From: Synechococcaceae cyanobacterium
GTDB lineage: Bacteria; Cyanobacteriota; Cyanobacteriia; PCC-6307; Cyanobiaceae
Reading direction: 5' to 3'
NCBI GenBank assembly: GCA_947461705.1
Contig: CANHMF010000002.1
Coordinates: forward strand, 1 to 48,420
Length of the DNA: 48,420 nucleotides
A program made the translations under genes and the position numbers. Every line of letters begins with the position of its first letter. Position 1 is the first letter of the stretch. Below the pieces are notes generated by a model. The model did not search any database, had not been told where the DNA came from, and was given only the letters and a program-made list of their open reading frames with translations. Of the stretch, positions 16,147 to 26,258 are shown one piece after another.

Positions 16147-17525
16147 TGGCGGCCTCAGCCAGCGGCAGCCTGGATTCCCTGCGGCAGCTGTTGGCCGCGG
16201 GTGTCCCCGCTGGCCGCAGCGACGAGGACAGCATTCGCCGCCAGTGGTGGGCGGCCCTCGCCACCCTTCAGGAGGATTTCCTGCTGCCCTTGCAGCCCCT
16301 GCAGGGGGTGTGGCTGGCCTCGCCCCTGCCGGCCCTCTATGAACCAGCCCTGCTCGCCCAGTTGCAGGGCTGGGTGTGGGCTCCGGAGGAGCTGGGGGAC
16401 CTCTTCACCCAGGCGGCTCCCCTGTTGCCCAGCTCCCGGGCCGCCAGTGCGCCGCCGGCTCGGGAGGCCCTCGGTGGCTTCAGTCGGCTGCCCTTGGAGG
16501 AGGGCGATGGCAGTGATCCCCTGCTGCTGGTGATCACCCCCCAGCTGCAGGTGGCCATGACCCTGGCGGGCCCCCCCCAGGCGCGGCAGCTGGTGGTGCG
16601 CTTTGATCCATCCACCCTGTCGGCGGCCCTGACCCTGCTGGATGGGCGCCTGCAGCGCTCCGCTCCGCACCAGGGCAGACGGTTGCGGGAGGCGTTGCAG
16701 GGCCTCGGCCCGCTGCAGAGCGATGGCCAACTGGCGGAGGCGTTCTGGCCGCGGCTGGCGGAGCGGCTGGCCACCATGGCTCCAAGCGTGACCCTCCAGC
16801 CCCTGGTGCACCGCAGTGAGGGCCAGGAGGCGAAGCCTGGCCCCAGCAGTGAACTGGCCCTGCTTGAGGCCCTCACCCATGAGGTGCGTACCCCCCTGGC
16901 CACCATTCGCACCCTGATTCGCTCCCTGCTGCGCCGCGCCGATCTCTCCGCCCTGGTACGCCAGCGGCTGCAGCAGATCGATGGCGAATGCAGTGAGCAG
17001 ATCGATCGCTTCGGCCTGATCTTCCACGCCGCTGAACTGCAGCGCCAGCCGGGTTCGGAGCCGGCTCAGCGGCTGGCCCGTACCGACCTGGCAGAGCTGC
17101 TGCGTCAGCTGGAGCCCCTCTGCCGGCACCAGCTGGAACGCCGCGGCCTGCTGCTGGAGCTCGAGATGGCGGCGGACCTGCCGCCGGTGCTCAGTGATCC
17201 CAGCCGCCTCGAGACCATGCTCGGCGGGTTGATCGATCGGTTCAGCCGTGGCCTGCCGGCTGGCTCGCGTGTGCTGCTCAGCCTACAGCCGGCCGGGTCG
17301 CGGCTCAAGCTGCGGCTCAGCGGGGCCGGTGACCCGGCATTTAGCGCCGAGCCGGAGGCTGGCGAACGCCGCTCCGTGGGACCTGTGCTCAGTTGGAACC
17401 CCGGCACCGGCAGTCTGCAGCTCAGTCGCCAGGCCACCCAGCGCCTGTTCCACAGCCTTGGTGGGCGGCTCACCGAGCGCTCGGGCAACGACCTCACGGT
17501 GTTCTTCCCCGTGGCTCCCGGCTAG
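16146..17525 (+). CDS. Histidine-kinase-like protein with a degenerate ATPase domain
   Basis: A 459-aa soluble protein with no membrane segment. Residues 1-235 have no recognised sensor domain. Around residue 245 is an intact H-box (EALTHEVRTPLATIRTL) followed by a HisKA-like helical hairpin. The C-terminal part resembles HATPase_c (PPVLSDPSRLETMLGGLIDR ... LGGRLTERSGNDLTVFFPV), but the N-box asparagines and the DxGxG and GxGLGL glycine motifs are not recognisable. It may be a phosphotransfer protein or pseudokinase rather than a normal sensor kinase. Translationally coupled to rodA; no response regulator is nearby. Confidence 0.78.
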   Translation: MAASASGSLDSLRQLLAAGVPAGRSDEDSIRRQWWAALATLQEDFLLPLQPLQGVWLASPLPALYEPALLAQLQGWVWAPEELGDLFTQAAPLLPSSRAASAPPAREALGGFSRLPLEEGDGSDPLLLVITPQLQVAMTLAGPPQARQLVVRFDPSTLSAALTLLDGRLQRSAPHQGRRLREALQGLGPLQSDGQLAEAFWPRLAERLATMAPSVTLQPLVHRSEGQEAKPGPSSELALLEALTHEVRTPLATIRTLIRSLLRRADLSALVRQRLQQIDGECSEQIDRFGLIFHAAELQRQPGSEPAQRLARTDLAELLRQLEPLCRHQLERRGLLLELEMAADLPPVLSDPSRLETMLGGLIDRFSRGLPAGSRVLLSLQPAGSRLKLRLSGAGDPAFSAEPEAGERRSVGPVLSWNPGTGSLQLSRQATQRLFHSLGGRLTERSGNDLTVFFPVAPG

Positions 17526-17532
17526 GCGTTTG

Positions 17533-17560
17533 TTGACGGGTGTGAAGAGAGGGCTAGACC
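17533..17560 (+). promoter_or_regulatory. Candidate psaD promoter and hairpin
   Basis: TTGACG (17533) and TAGACC (17555) are spaced by 16 nt about 90 nt before psaD. The same stretch contains 7-bp arms GACGGGT and ACCCGTC around a 16-nt loop, so it could instead end the rodA transcript. Neither role is certain. Confidence 0.33.
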
Positions 17561-17645
17561 CGTCTGTCTGCCCCAAAACACGGTGCTAGCTTCCGAGCGA
17601 AACGGTCTGCCGATTCCCTTCTCAGGACCCTTCTCTGAAAAAGCC

Positions 17646-18068
17646 ATGGCATTGAGCGGTCAACTCCCGAAGTACATCGGCAGCACGGGCGGTCTGCTCA
17701 ACGCCGCTGAAACCGAAGAGAAGTACGCCATCACTTGGACCAGCTCCAAGGTTCAGGCCTTCGAGCTGCCCACCGGTGGCGCCGCCCACATGAATGAGGG
17801 CGAGAACATCATGTACTTCGCTCGCAAGGAGCAGTGCCTCGCCCTGGGTACCCAGCTGCGCACCAAGTTCAAGCCCCGGATCGAGGACTACAAGATCTAT
17901 CGGATCTTCCCGGGTGGTGACACCGAATTCCTGCATCCCAAGGATGGCGTGTTCCCCGAGAAAGTGAACGAAGGTCGGGTGATGGTCGGGCACAACGCTC
18001 GCCGCATCGGTCAGAACGGCAACCCTTCCAGCATCAAGTTCACCGGCAAGAACACCTTCGATTCCTGA
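17646..18068 (+). CDS. psaD: Photosystem I reaction centre subunit II (PsaD)
   Basis: A 140-aa stromal/cytoplasmic-side PSI subunit that docks ferredoxin and holds PsaC. Recognised by [26 protein letters not shown] sequence (here [20 protein letters not shown]), [40 protein letters not shown] and the C-terminal [20 protein letters not shown]. The start [10 protein letters not shown] is the normal N-terminus. A 120-nt leader precedes it and a strong terminator follows, so it is probably monocistronic and highly expressed. Confidence 0.98.
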   Translation: MALSGQLPKYIGSTGGLLNAAETEEKYAITWTSSKVQAFELPTGGAAHMNEGENIMYFARKEQCLALGTQLRTKFKPRIEDYKIYRIFPGGDTEFLHPKDGVFPEKVNEGRVMVGHNARRIGQNGNPSSIKFTGKNTFDS

Positions 18069-18119
18069 TCGCAGTCCGGTTGCGCCCGGAGTGGCCACAG
18101 CCCAGCCAACCTCTATAAA

Positions 18120-18146
18120 GGCGGGGCCAGGCGCCCCGTTTTTTTT
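18120..18146 (+). terminator. Rho-independent terminator of psaD
   Basis: CGGGGC and GCCCCG form a stem with a 5-nt loop, followed by a run of eight T residues, 52 nt after the psaD stop and 17 nt before the trpE start. Readthrough would place trpE on the psaD transcript, so the hairpin probably sets the ratio. Confidence 0.88.
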
Positions 18147-18163
18147 GCCTGCCCGTTGCCGTG

Positions 18164-19684
18164 ATGCCTTCCCCCGATCGCGCCACCTTTCTGGACCAGG
18201 CCGCGGCGGGCAGCACCTTCATCCCAGTGGTGCGCTGCTGGCCGGCTGATCTGGAAACTCCCCTCACCACCTGGCTGAAGGTGGGAGCCGCCAGCGACCA
18301 CGGCGTGCTGCTGGAGTCGGTGGAGGGCGGTGAGCGCATTGGCCGCTGGAGCTTTGTGGTGAGTGATCCCCTGTGGACCCTCACGGTGCGCGCGGATCGG
18401 GCTGAGCAGCGCTGGCGTGATGGTCGCTGCGACCACCATCAGGGCAACCCGTTCGACCTGCTGCGCCAGGCCCTGGCGCCCTACAGCGCTCCACCGGTAC
18501 CCGGGCTTCCCCCGGTGGGCCAGCTGTTTGGGTTCTGGGGGTATGAATTGATTCGCTGGATTGAACCCAGCGTGCCAGTGCACCCCACGGCACCCGATGG
18601 GCCGCCCGATGGCTGCTGGATGTTGGCCGACAGCCTGCTGGTGTTCGACCAGGTGAAGCGCCAGATCACCGCGGTGGCCTACGCCGATCTCACGGCCGCC
18701 GCGGATCCGGCCGCCGCCTATGACGCTGCCGTGGCCCGGCTGGATGCCCTGGAGGGCCAGATGCATCAGCCCTTGCCCCCCGGCGTGACACCGCTGGACT
18801 GGCATGACAGCCCTGGCCTGGAGCTCGAGACCCGCAGCAATCGCAGCCGCGACGACTTCGAAGCGGCGGTGCTCACGGCCAAGGAGCACATCGCCGCCGG
18901 TGACGTGTTCCAGCTGGTGATCAGCCAGCGCCTGGACACCCAGATTCAGCGCGAGCCCTTTGAGCTCTACCGCAGCCTGCGGATGGTGAATCCCTCGCCG
19001 TACATGGCCTTCTTCAACTTCGGCGGCTGGCACCTGATTGGCTCCAGCCCTGAGGTGATGGTGAAGGCCGAACCCCTGGCCGATGGCAGTGGCCGGGTGA
19101 AGGCCTCGCTGCGGCCCATCGCCGGCACCCGGCCCCGTGGCGCCGATCCGGCGGAGGACAGGGCTCTAGAGGCCGATCTGTTGGCCGATCCCAAGGAGCG
19201 GGCCGAGCACGTGATGCTGGTGGATCTGGGCCGCAACGACCTCGGCCGTGTCTGTGAGCCCGGCACGGTGCGTGTGAGCGAGCTGATGGTGATCGAGCGC
19301 TACTCCCACGTGATGCACATCGTGAGCGAAGTGGAGGGGTTGCTGGATCCTCGGCACGATGTCTGGGATCTGTTGATGGCCTCCTTCCCGGCGGGCACCG
19401 TGAGTGGAGCCCCCAAGATCCGGGCGATGCAGCTGATTAACCAGCTCGAGCCCGATGCCCGGGGCCCCTATTCCGGCGTCTATGGCGCCATGGATCTGGG
19501 GGGCGCCCTGAACACCGCCATCACCATCCGCACCATGGTGGTGCTGCCCACTGCTGATGGCAGCTGGCGGGTGCAGGTGCAGGCCGGTGCCGGCCTGGTG
19601 GCCGATTCGGTGCCAGCCTCGGAGTACCAGGAAACCCTCAACAAGGCGCGCGGCATGCTCAAGGCTCTGGCCTGCCTGCAATGA
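18164..19684 (+). CDS. trpE: Anthranilate synthase component I
   Basis: TrpE converts chorismate to anthranilate, with glutamine-derived ammonia from TrpG, opening tryptophan synthesis. The protein is 506 aa. The C-terminal chorismate-binding domain shows VNPSPYMAFFNFGGWHLIGS, LRPIAGTRPRG, VMLVDLGRNDLGRV, AGTVSGAPKIRAMQLI and the final GAGLVADSVPASEYQET. The N-terminal part would carry the tryptophan feedback site. The ATG at 18164 is preceded by an in-frame GTG. The stop overlaps the gshA start (ATGA). It could act in anthranilate or, less likely, para-aminobenzoate synthesis. Confidence 0.95.
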   Translation: MPSPDRATFLDQAAAGSTFIPVVRCWPADLETPLTTWLKVGAASDHGVLLESVEGGERIGRWSFVVSDPLWTLTVRADRAEQRWRDGRCDHHQGNPFDLLRQALAPYSAPPVPGLPPVGQLFGFWGYELIRWIEPSVPVHPTAPDGPPDGCWMLADSLLVFDQVKRQITAVAYADLTAAADPAAAYDAAVARLDALEGQMHQPLPPGVTPLDWHDSPGLELETRSNRSRDDFEAAVLTAKEHIAAGDVFQLVISQRLDTQIQREPFELYRSLRMVNPSPYMAFFNFGGWHLIGSSPEVMVKAEPLADGSGRVKASLRPIAGTRPRGADPAEDRALEADLLADPKERAEHVMLVDLGRNDLGRVCEPGTVRVSELMVIERYSHVMHIVSEVEGLLDPRHDVWDLLMASFPAGTVSGAPKIRAMQLINQLEPDARGPYSGVYGAMDLGGALNTAITIRTMVVLPTADGSWRVQVQAGAGLVADSVPASEYQETLNKARGMLKALACLQ

Positions 19685-20838
19685 CAGGGACTCTTCTGCT
19701 CAAGGGCTTTGAGGTGGAGCTGTTCACCGGCCAGCCCGACGGGACGGTGGTGGGTTGCTCGGCTGAGGCGGCGGCGGCCCTTGAGGGCTTTGTGACCGAG
19801 CCCGATTGCCGCAATCTCGAGTACACCACCCCCCCGGATGCCAGCTACCCGGCCCAGCTGGAGCTGCTGTTGGAGCCCCGCCGGCGGCTGCGGTCGTGGC
19901 TGGCCCAGCGTGGGCTCACCCTGCTCCCCGGCAGCACCCTGAGCACGGGCGACAGCACCCGCTTCGAGCGCTCCAACCCCGACAACCCCTATCACGCCTA
20001 CATCGAGGCCAGCTACGGCACCCGGGTGGTGACGGCCAGTGTGCACATCAATCTGGGCCTCACCGACATGGATGCCCTGTTTGCGGCCTGCCGACTGGTG
20101 CGCTGCGAGGCGGCCCTGCTGCTGGCCCTCAGTGCTTGTTCCCCCTTTGTGGATGGCCGCGTGAGCGGCGCCCATTCCCAGCGCTGGTTGCAGTTCCCGA
20201 TCACGCCCGAGCAGGTGCCCCTGTTCACCAGCCATCCGCACTACATCGGCTGGGTGGAGCAGCAGCTGGCCCTCGGCACGATGCAGAACGTGCGCCATCT
20301 CTGGACCTCCGTGCGCCCCAATGGCGAGGACCGGCCCCACGATCTCAACCGCCTCGAGATCCGTATCTGTGATCTCATCGCCGATCCGGAGCTGTTGCTG
20401 GCGGTCACGGCCTTCGCGGAACTCCGCATCCATCAGCTGCTGCGTGACCCCGCCAGCCACGACCCGCTGCTGGCCAGCGTCCTGGATGCCGAGCAGCTGG
20501 CAGAGCTGGCTGACGCCAACGACCGCAGCGCCGCCCGCAGCAGCCTGGAGGCCCAGCTGCACCACTGGCGGACGGGGGAGCCGGTGATCGCCCGCGACTG
20601 GATCGCCGCAGAGCTCGAGGCCATGGCCCCGCTGGCGGCGGAGCTGGGCTTGCAGGGTGTCCTGGCGCCTGTGCAGCAGGTGCTCAGCCAGGGGAATCAG
20701 GCCATGCAGTGGCTGGCCGCTCACACTGCCGGTGCTGCGGTGGCGGCGTTGGTGGCCGATGGTGCGGTAGCGATGGCCGCCCTGGAGGCCAGGCTGAATG
20801 CAGGCCTTGCGACAGATCGGGCCGGCACTTTGGGATGA
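19681..20838 (+). CDS. gshA: Glutamate-cysteine ligase, cyanobacterial type
   Basis: The first, rate-limiting step of glutathione synthesis: ATP-dependent ligation of glutamate and cysteine. The 385-aa sequence fits the cyanobacterial/EgtA-like GCS2 branch: [10 protein letters not shown] at the N-terminus, [56 protein letters not shown] and [13 protein letters not shown]. It starts inside the trpE stop (ATGA) and its own stop overlaps the ppc start (ATGA), implying translational coupling on both sides. Confidence 0.92.
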   Translation: MTGTLLLKGFEVELFTGQPDGTVVGCSAEAAAALEGFVTEPDCRNLEYTTPPDASYPAQLELLLEPRRRLRSWLAQRGLTLLPGSTLSTGDSTRFERSNPDNPYHAYIEASYGTRVVTASVHINLGLTDMDALFAACRLVRCEAALLLALSACSPFVDGRVSGAHSQRWLQFPITPEQVPLFTSHPHYIGWVEQQLALGTMQNVRHLWTSVRPNGEDRPHDLNRLEIRICDLIADPELLLAVTAFAELRIHQLLRDPASHDPLLASVLDAEQLAELADANDRSAARSSLEAQLHHWRTGEPVIARDWIAAELEAMAPLAAELGLQGVLAPVQQVLSQGNQAMQWLAAHTAGAAVAALVADGAVAMAALEARLNAGLATDRAGTLG

Positions 20839-23800
20839 TCATGGATCGCCCGCTTGCCGTGCCCACCTCCATGGGGCCAACCCTCGCTGCCACTGGCTCT
20901 GATCCAGAAACCAGCCTTGCGGCAGGTGCCGCCGAGCCGAGGGTGATGCGCCTGCTGGGTGAACGGCTCGAGCTGGTGGAAGACCTCTGGCAGACCGTGC
21001 TGCGCAGTGAGTGCCCCTCCCAGCAGGCCGAGCGTCTGCTGCGCATGAAGGAGCTCAGCAATGGCATTGATGGCGGCGCTCCCGATCAGGCCTCGGAGGC
21101 CGCCACCGCGGCGATCGTGCAGTTGATCCGCGACATGGACCTGGCGGAGGCCATCGCCGCGGCCCGGGCCTTTTCCCTCTATTTCCAGCTGGTCAACATC
21201 CTTGAGCAGCACATCGAGGAAGACAGCTACCTCGCCAGCCTCCAGGTCCAGCACCCTGAAGCGGTCAGCGATCCCTTCATCCCGCCGCTGGCCACCCAGA
21301 CCGAGCCGGCCACCTTCCGGGAGCTCTTTGCCCGGCTGCGGGGCCTGGGTGTGCCGCCCGCCCAGATCGAGCAGCTGCTGCAGGAGCTGGACATTCGCCT
21401 GGTGTTCACGGCGCACCCCACGGAGATCGTGCGCCACACCGTGCGTCACAAGCAGCGCCGGGTGGCGGCCCTGATCCAGAAACTGCAGCAGAGCCAGCCC
21501 CTCAATGTGGATGATCGCCACAGCCTGCGCCAGCAGCTGGAGGAGGAGATCCGGCTCTGGTGGCGCACCGATGAACTCCACCAGTTCAAGCCCTCAGTGC
21601 TGGACGAGGTGGATTACGCCCTCCACTACTTCCAGCAGGTGCTGTTCGGGGCCATGCCCCAGCTGCGCCAGCGCATCCGCACGGCCCTGGCGGCCAACTA
21701 CCCCGATGTGGTGCCCCCCAGCGATGCCTTCTGCACCTTCGGCTCCTGGGTGGGGTCAGACCGCGATGGCAACCCGTCGGTCACCCCGGAGATCACCTGG
21801 CGCACGGCCTGTTACCAGCGCCAGCTGATGCTGGATCGTTACCTCGCGGCGGTGGCTGATCTGCGCGATCAGCTCAGCATCTCGATGCAGTGGAGCCAGG
21901 TGAGCGCTCCCTTGCTCGAGTCGCTCGAGATGGACAGGCTGCGCTTTCCGGAGATCTATGAGGAACGTGCCGCCCGGTATCGGCTGGAGCCCTATCGCCT
22001 CAAAATCAGCTATGTGCTGGAGCGGCTCAAGCTCACCCAGCAGCGCAACCAGCAGCTGGCTGCCGCCGGTTGGGAAGCCCCGGGCGATGCCAAGCCAGCG
22101 CTGCCGGATTTTGGCCAGGGCTCCCTGGCCCCGGCCCCAGCTCCGGAACTCCACTACGCCTCCGTCACGGAGTTCCGCAGTGACCTGGAACTGATTCAGG
22201 ACAGCCTGCAGGGCACGGGCCTGAGCTGTGAACCGCTGCAGGGCCTGATCGCCCAGGTGCACACCTTTGCGTTCTGCCTCGCCAGCCTGGATATTCGCCA
22301 GGAGAGCACCCGCCATAGTGATGCCCTCGATGAGCTGAGCCGCTATCTGCAGCTGCCCCAGCCCTACTCCGAGATGGATGAGGAGCAGAAGGTGCAGTGG
22401 CTGCTCACCGAGCTCAAGACCCGGCGGCCCCTGATCCCGCCGGCGGTGCAGTGGACGCCCGCCACGGCTGAAACCTTCGATGTGCTGCGCATGCTGCATC
22501 GCCTGCAGCAGGAGTTCGGAGGCCGCATCTGCCGCACCTATGTGATCTCCATGAGTCACACGGTGTCGGATCTGCTGGAGGTGCTGCTGCTGGCCAAGGA
22601 GGCCGGCCTGGTGGATCCCATGGCCCAGCGTTCCGACCTGTTGGTGGTGCCACTGTTTGAAACGGTGGAAGACCTCAAGGCCGCCCCGGCGGTGATGGAG
22701 CGGCTGTTCCAGGAGCCCTTCTATCGCCAGTTGCTGGTGAGCAGCAGCCCCACCACCCGGCCCCTGCAGGAGCTGATGCTCGGGTACTCCGACAGCAACA
22801 AGGATTCCGGCTTCCTCTCCAGTAACTGGGAGATTCATCAGGCCCAGATCGCCCTGCAGCAGCTCGCCACCCGCCACGACGTGGCCCTGCGCATCTTCCA
22901 CGGCCGCGGCGGTTCCGTGGGTCGTGGCGGTGGGCCTGCCTACCAGGCGATCTTGGCCCAGCCCAGCGGCACCCTCAGCGGTCGTATCAAGATCACGGAG
23001 CAGGGTGAAGTGCTGGCCTCCAAATACTCCCTGCCGGAGTTGGCGCTCTACAACCTGGAAACCGTCACCACGGCGGTGCTGCAGAACAGCCTGGTCACCA
23101 GCCACGTAGACGACACCCCCAGCTGGAATGAGCTGATGGCGCGGTTAGCGGCCCGCTCCCGCAGCCACTACCGGGCCCTAGTGCATGAGAACCCCGATCT
23201 GGTGGCCTTTTTCCAGCAGGTCACCCCGATTGAGGAGATCAGCAAGCTGCAGATCTCCAGCCGTCCGGCCCGCCGCAAGAGTGGCGCCAAGGATCTCTCC
23301 AGCCTGCGGGCAATTCCCTGGGTCTTCGGCTGGACCCAGAGCCGCTTCCTGTTGCCCAGCTGGTTCGGCGTGGGAGCGGCCCTGCAGGAAGAGGTGGACG
23401 CGGACCCCGGCCAACTGGAACTGTTCCAGCGCTTGTATCAGCGCTGGCCCTTCTTCCGCATGCTCATCTCCAAGGTGGAGATGACCCTCTCCAAGGTGGA
23501 TCTGGACCTGGCCCACCACTACGTGCAGTCGTTGGGACGGGCCGAGTCGCGCCAGGCCTTTGAGCAGATCTTCGAGGTGATCGCCAAGGAGTTTGTGCTC
23601 ACCCGTGATCTGGTGCTGGCGATCACCGGCCACCAGCGCCTGCTGGATGGTGATCCGGCCCTGCAACTCTCCGTGGAGCTGCGCAACCGCACCATCATTC
23701 CCCTGGGCTTCCTGCAGGTGGCTCTGCTGCGGCGCCTGCGCGATCAGAACCGCCAGCCCCCCATGAGTGAGGCCGCCGCCAGCGATGACGGACGCACCTA

Positions 23801-23876
23801 CAGCCGCAGTGAACTGTTGCGCGGTGCCCTGCTCACCATCAATGGCATTGCCGCCGGCATGCGGAACACGGGTTGA
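20835..23876 (+). CDS. ppc: Phosphoenolpyruvate carboxylase
   Basis: Fixes bicarbonate onto PEP to give oxaloacetate, the main anaplerotic reaction in cyanobacteria. The 1013-aa protein has all active-site blocks: [19 protein letters not shown] near residue 190, [27 protein letters not shown] near residue 690, [12 protein letters not shown] and the C-terminal [12 protein letters not shown] start it at ATG 20835, which overlaps the gshA stop; a second ATG follows at 20841. The ORF-track start at 20709 lies inside gshA in another frame. Confidence 0.97.
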   Translation: MIMDRPLAVPTSMGPTLAATGSDPETSLAAGAAEPRVMRLLGERLELVEDLWQTVLRSECPSQQAERLLRMKELSNGIDGGAPDQASEAATAAIVQLIRDMDLAEAIAAARAFSLYFQLVNILEQHIEEDSYLASLQVQHPEAVSDPFIPPLATQTEPATFRELFARLRGLGVPPAQIEQLLQELDIRLVFTAHPTEIVRHTVRHKQRRVAALIQKLQQSQPLNVDDRHSLRQQLEEEIRLWWRTDELHQFKPSVLDEVDYALHYFQQVLFGAMPQLRQRIRTALAANYPDVVPPSDAFCTFGSWVGSDRDGNPSVTPEITWRTACYQRQLMLDRYLAAVADLRDQLSISMQWSQVSAPLLESLEMDRLRFPEIYEERAARYRLEPYRLKISYVLERLKLTQQRNQQLAAAGWEAPGDAKPALPDFGQGSLAPAPAPELHYASVTEFRSDLELIQDSLQGTGLSCEPLQGLIAQVHTFAFCLASLDIRQESTRHSDALDELSRYLQLPQPYSEMDEEQKVQWLLTELKTRRPLIPPAVQWTPATAETFDVLRMLHRLQQEFGGRICRTYVISMSHTVSDLLEVLLLAKEAGLVDPMAQRSDLLVVPLFETVEDLKAAPAVMERLFQEPFYRQLLVSSSPTTRPLQELMLGYSDSNKDSGFLSSNWEIHQAQIALQQLATRHDVALRIFHGRGGSVGRGGGPAYQAILAQPSGTLSGRIKITEQGEVLASKYSLPELALYNLETVTTAVLQNSLVTSHVDDTPSWNELMARLAARSRSHYRALVHENPDLVAFFQQVTPIEEISKLQISSRPARRKSGAKDLSSLRAIPWVFGWTQSRFLLPSWFGVGAALQEEVDADPGQLELFQRLYQRWPFFRMLISKVEMTLSKVDLDLAHHYVQSLGRAESRQAFEQIFEVIAKEFVLTRDLVLAITGHQRLLDGDPALQLSVELRNRTIIPLGFLQVALLRRLRDQNRQPPMSEAAASDDGRTYSRSELLRGALLTINGIAAGMRNTG

Positions 23877-23892
23877 GGAGTCTCCTGAGCCC

Positions 23893-24363
23893 GTGCTGGA
23901 TTCGCTCTTGATTCCCTTTCGCAGCCAGCCCCAGCCGCCGGTGTTGCCGGAGGGCTACAGCCTTGAAGCCGCGGCGCCTCCCGCGGCTGCGGAGCTCAAT
24001 GGCCTGCTCGTGGCCTGCGGTGATCCCTCCCGCGGCTGCGAGCGCCTGGAGCAGGCGCTGGCCCGCAGTGCCTGGCAGCTCACCGTGCGCAACGGTGCCG
24101 GTGCATTGGTGGGCTTTGTGCGGGCCACCAGTGACCTCGCCCTCAATGCCAACCTCTGGGACCTCAGCGTGCACCCCAGCGAAACGGAGCACGCGCAGCA
24201 ACTGCTGCTCGTGCTGGTCCATGGCGCGCTCGGCCGCCTGCGGCGGGAGTTGCCCGGTTGCAGCATTTCGGTGGCTGCGCCACCGGTGGCTCTGGAGGCC
24301 CTCCGGCGCCATGGCTTCGTGGTGGATCCCGGCGGCATCCGTGCCATGGGCTTGCATCTCTAG
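23893..24363 (+). CDS. GNAT-family N-acetyltransferase
   Basis: A 156-aa protein with the GNAT order of elements: GALVGFVRATSDLALNANLW (strands 2-4), VHPSETEHAQQLLLVLVHGA (where the acetyl-CoA-binding loop should be) and VALEALRRHGFVVDPGGIRA (C-terminal strand and helix). The canonical Q/RxxGxG/A loop is poorly kept. Start is the GTG at 23893, just after the ppc stop, with GAGGAG upstream; a TTG at 23908 is possible. Substrate unknown. It is probably transcribed with ppc. Confidence 0.72.
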   Translation: MLDSLLIPFRSQPQPPVLPEGYSLEAAAPPAAAELNGLLVACGDPSRGCERLEQALARSAWQLTVRNGAGALVGFVRATSDLALNANLWDLSVHPSETEHAQQLLLVLVHGALGRLRRELPGCSISVAAPPVALEALRRHGFVVDPGGIRAMGLHL

Positions 24364-24381
24364 GCCAGTGGGCTGGGCCTA
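24361..24381 (+). terminator. Weak hairpin at the end of the ppc/GNAT transcript
   Basis: TAGGCC and GGCCTA form a 6-bp stem overlapping the GNAT stop codon. A second small hairpin, CCTGCA-CCC-TGCAGG, follows shortly after. No T-tract is seen. The tRNA-Arg gene ends just downstream on the other strand. Confidence 0.3.
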
Positions 24382-24425
24382 GGGATGAGGAGGATTGGCC
24401 TGCACCCTGCAGGACCGGAAGCCAA

Positions 24426-24499
24426 CGAGCATGGAGGGACTCGAACCCCCGACATTCAGAACCGGAATCTGACGCTCTATCCAACTGAGCTACATGCCC
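24426..24499 (-). tRNA. tRNA-Arg (anticodon CCG)
   Basis: A 74-nt cloverleaf on the minus strand: acceptor GGGCATG with CATGCTC, anticodon stem TCAGA/TCTGA around loop TTCCGGT (anticodon CCG, codon CGG), T-arm with GTTCGAGTC. Discriminator G73; no encoded CCA. It is divergent from recF, whose apparent start lies 58 nt away. Confidence 0.95.
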
Positions 24500-24557
24500 G
24501 TGCAGGGATCGGATCCCTTCACGGGCCTTACCTTACCCGTCAGACGGCCCCAGACCC

Positions 24558-25667
24558 ATTCGGCTGCATCGCCTGGAGCTGCTGCACTTCCGCAACTACG
24601 GCCGGCTCAGCCTGAGTCTCGAAGCGCCACGGCTGTTGGTGATCGGCAGCAATGGCGAGGGCAAGTCGAACTTGCTGGAGGCCGTGGAGTTGCTGGGAAG
24701 CCTGCGCTCCCATCGCTGCAGCGCTGATCGGGATCTGATCCAGCAGGGGGAGCGTCAGGCCCTGATCGCCGCCGACTGTGCGGATGGCGATCGGCTGGAG
24801 CTGGAGTTGCGTCGCCAGGGCGGTCGCCAGGCCCGCCGCAACGGCAAGCTGCTGGAGCGGCAGCACGAGTTGATCGGTCCGCTGCGCTGTGTGGGCTTCA
24901 GCGCCCTGGATCTCGAGCTGGTGCGGGGTGAGCCGGCCCTGCGGCGCCAGTGGCTGGATCGGGTGGTGCTGCAGCTGGAGCCCGTGTACGCCGAACTGCT
25001 CAGCCGTTATGGCCGCTTGCTGCGCCAGCGGGCCCAGCTGCTGCGGCGGGGCCTGGGCCAGGGGCATCTGGGGGATCTGCTGGAGGTCTTTGATCAGCAG
25101 ATGGCCCTGGTGGGCACCCGTCTGCATCGCCGCCGCTTGCGGGCCCTCACGCGGCTGCAGCCCCTGGCGGCGGCCTGGCAGCAACGGCTCAGTGGTGGCC
25201 GTGAGCAGCTGCACCTGCGCTATCGGCCTGGCAGCCTGCTGGAGGGGGAGGAGGCCGAAGGCCCCTGGCGTGAGGCGCTGCTGCACCAGCTGCGGGCTCA
25301 GCGCGACACGGAGCTGCGCCTGGGCCAGTGCACCGTGGGGCCCCACCGCGATGAAATTGCCCTGGAGATCGGCGAACAGCCGGCCCGGCGCTATGGCTCG
25401 GCAGGGCAGCAGCGCACCCTGGTACTGGCGCTCAAACTGGCGGAACTGAACCTGGTGCATCAGCTCTGGGGGGAACCGCCGCTGCTGCTGCTCGACGATG
25501 TGCTGGCCGAGTTGGACCCCACCCGCCAGCAGCTGTTGCTGGAAGCCGTGGGGGAGGGCCACCAATGCCTCGTGAGCGCCACCCACCTGGGGGCCTTCAG
25601 CGGTGGCTGGCACGAATGTTCCCAGGTGCTCACCGTGACAGCCGGTTCCATCAGCTCCACGAGCTAG
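24558..25667 (+). CDS. recF: DNA replication/repair protein RecF, apparent ATT start
   Basis: RecF is an ABC-type ATPase that loads RecA at gaps with RecO and RecR. Walker A is GSNGEGKSN near residue 32, the ABC signature region is [18 protein letters not shown], and Walker B is [12 protein letters not shown]. The conserved family N-terminus (normally M-x-L-x-x-L-x-L-x-x-F-R-N-Y) reads [15 protein letters not shown] directly after an ATT codon at 24558. No ATG, GTG or TTG occurs in frame between the tRNA gene and that point. The ORF-track TTG at 24636 would delete the first two strands. Length from ATT is 369 aa, normal. No Shine-Dalgarno is evident. Confidence 0.9.
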   Translation: MRLHRLELLHFRNYGRLSLSLEAPRLLVIGSNGEGKSNLLEAVELLGSLRSHRCSADRDLIQQGERQALIAADCADGDRLELELRRQGGRQARRNGKLLERQHELIGPLRCVGFSALDLELVRGEPALRRQWLDRVVLQLEPVYAELLSRYGRLLRQRAQLLRRGLGQGHLGDLLEVFDQQMALVGTRLHRRRLRALTRLQPLAAAWQQRLSGGREQLHLRYRPGSLLEGEEAEGPWREALLHQLRAQRDTELRLGQCTVGPHRDEIALEIGEQPARRYGSAGQQRTLVLALKLAELNLVHQLWGEPPLLLLDDVLAELDPTRQQLLLEAVGEGHQCLVSATHLGAFSGGWHECSQVLTVTAGSISSTS

Positions 25668-25693
25668 TGTTATGGGCTGTTTGCCTGGTTCTG

Positions 25694-26173
25694 ATGACCC
25701 AAGCGGCCTGCCTCCACCCGAACCCGGGATGGACCGGAGCTGAGAGCACCTTCTCCAATAGCCCCCAAACACCCAGTGCCACCGAGATGGTGGGCAAACA
25801 CTGCATCCTCGAGCTTTACAACTGCGATCCCGCCAAGCTCGACGACGAGGCTTTCCTCAGGAACGCCATCACCACCGCTGCGAAGCGTGCTGGCGCTACT
25901 CTCCTGAATCTGATCACCCATCGGTTTGACCCCCAGGGTGTGACGGGGCTGGCTCTATTGGCCGAATCCCATATCTCCATCCATACGTGGCCCGAGTCGG
26001 GTTACGCCGCTGTGGATGTGTTCACCTGTGGTGATCACACCATGCCGGAACGCGCCTGCATCGTGCTGAGCGAAGAGCTCAATGCCGGCAACTACAAGCT
26101 CAAGAGCTTCCGGCGCGAAACCCCTGGTTCCGTGGCTGGTGCCGAACGGGAGCCGGTGCTGGCGGCGGCCTGA
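25694..26173 (+). CDS. speD: S-adenosylmethionine decarboxylase proenzyme
   Basis: A pyruvoyl enzyme giving decarboxylated SAM for spermidine synthesis. The core from [14 protein letters not shown] (codon at 25787) matches the short bacterial SpeD/SpeH type: self-cleavage at the Glu-Ser bond of [22 protein letters not shown], and the conserved Cys/His in [11 protein letters not shown] chose the ATG at 25694 ([13 protein letters not shown]), adding 31 residues that look non-random; the ATG at 25787 is the conservative alternative. It follows recF by 26 nt and ends at a strong terminator. Confidence 0.94.
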   Translation: MTQAACLHPNPGWTGAESTFSNSPQTPSATEMVGKHCILELYNCDPAKLDDEAFLRNAITTAAKRAGATLLNLITHRFDPQGVTGLALLAESHISIHTWPESGYAAVDVFTCGDHTMPERACIVLSEELNAGNYKLKSFRRETPGSVAGAEREPVLAAA

Positions 26174-26193
26174 TCCGCCGTCTACCGGTCTGG

Positions 26194-26220
26194 AGCCCCT
26201 TCGATCGGAGGGGCTTTTTT
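26194..26220 (+). terminator. Rho-independent terminator of speD
   Basis: AGCCCCT and AGGGGCT form a 7-bp stem with an 8-nt loop, ending in a T run, 20 nt after the speD stop. It closes the recF-speD transcript before the convergent larE. Confidence 0.88.
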
Positions 26221-26258
26221 GTGCCTGCTCCTCGGCTCTCGGCGATGGCGGCGGCGGT

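Noticed and set aside
24494-24727. Plus-strand ORF starting inside tRNA-Arg
   Set aside because: Out of frame with the RecF motifs and overlapping a clear tRNA. It would matter only if a frameshift error existed near 24500-24558.
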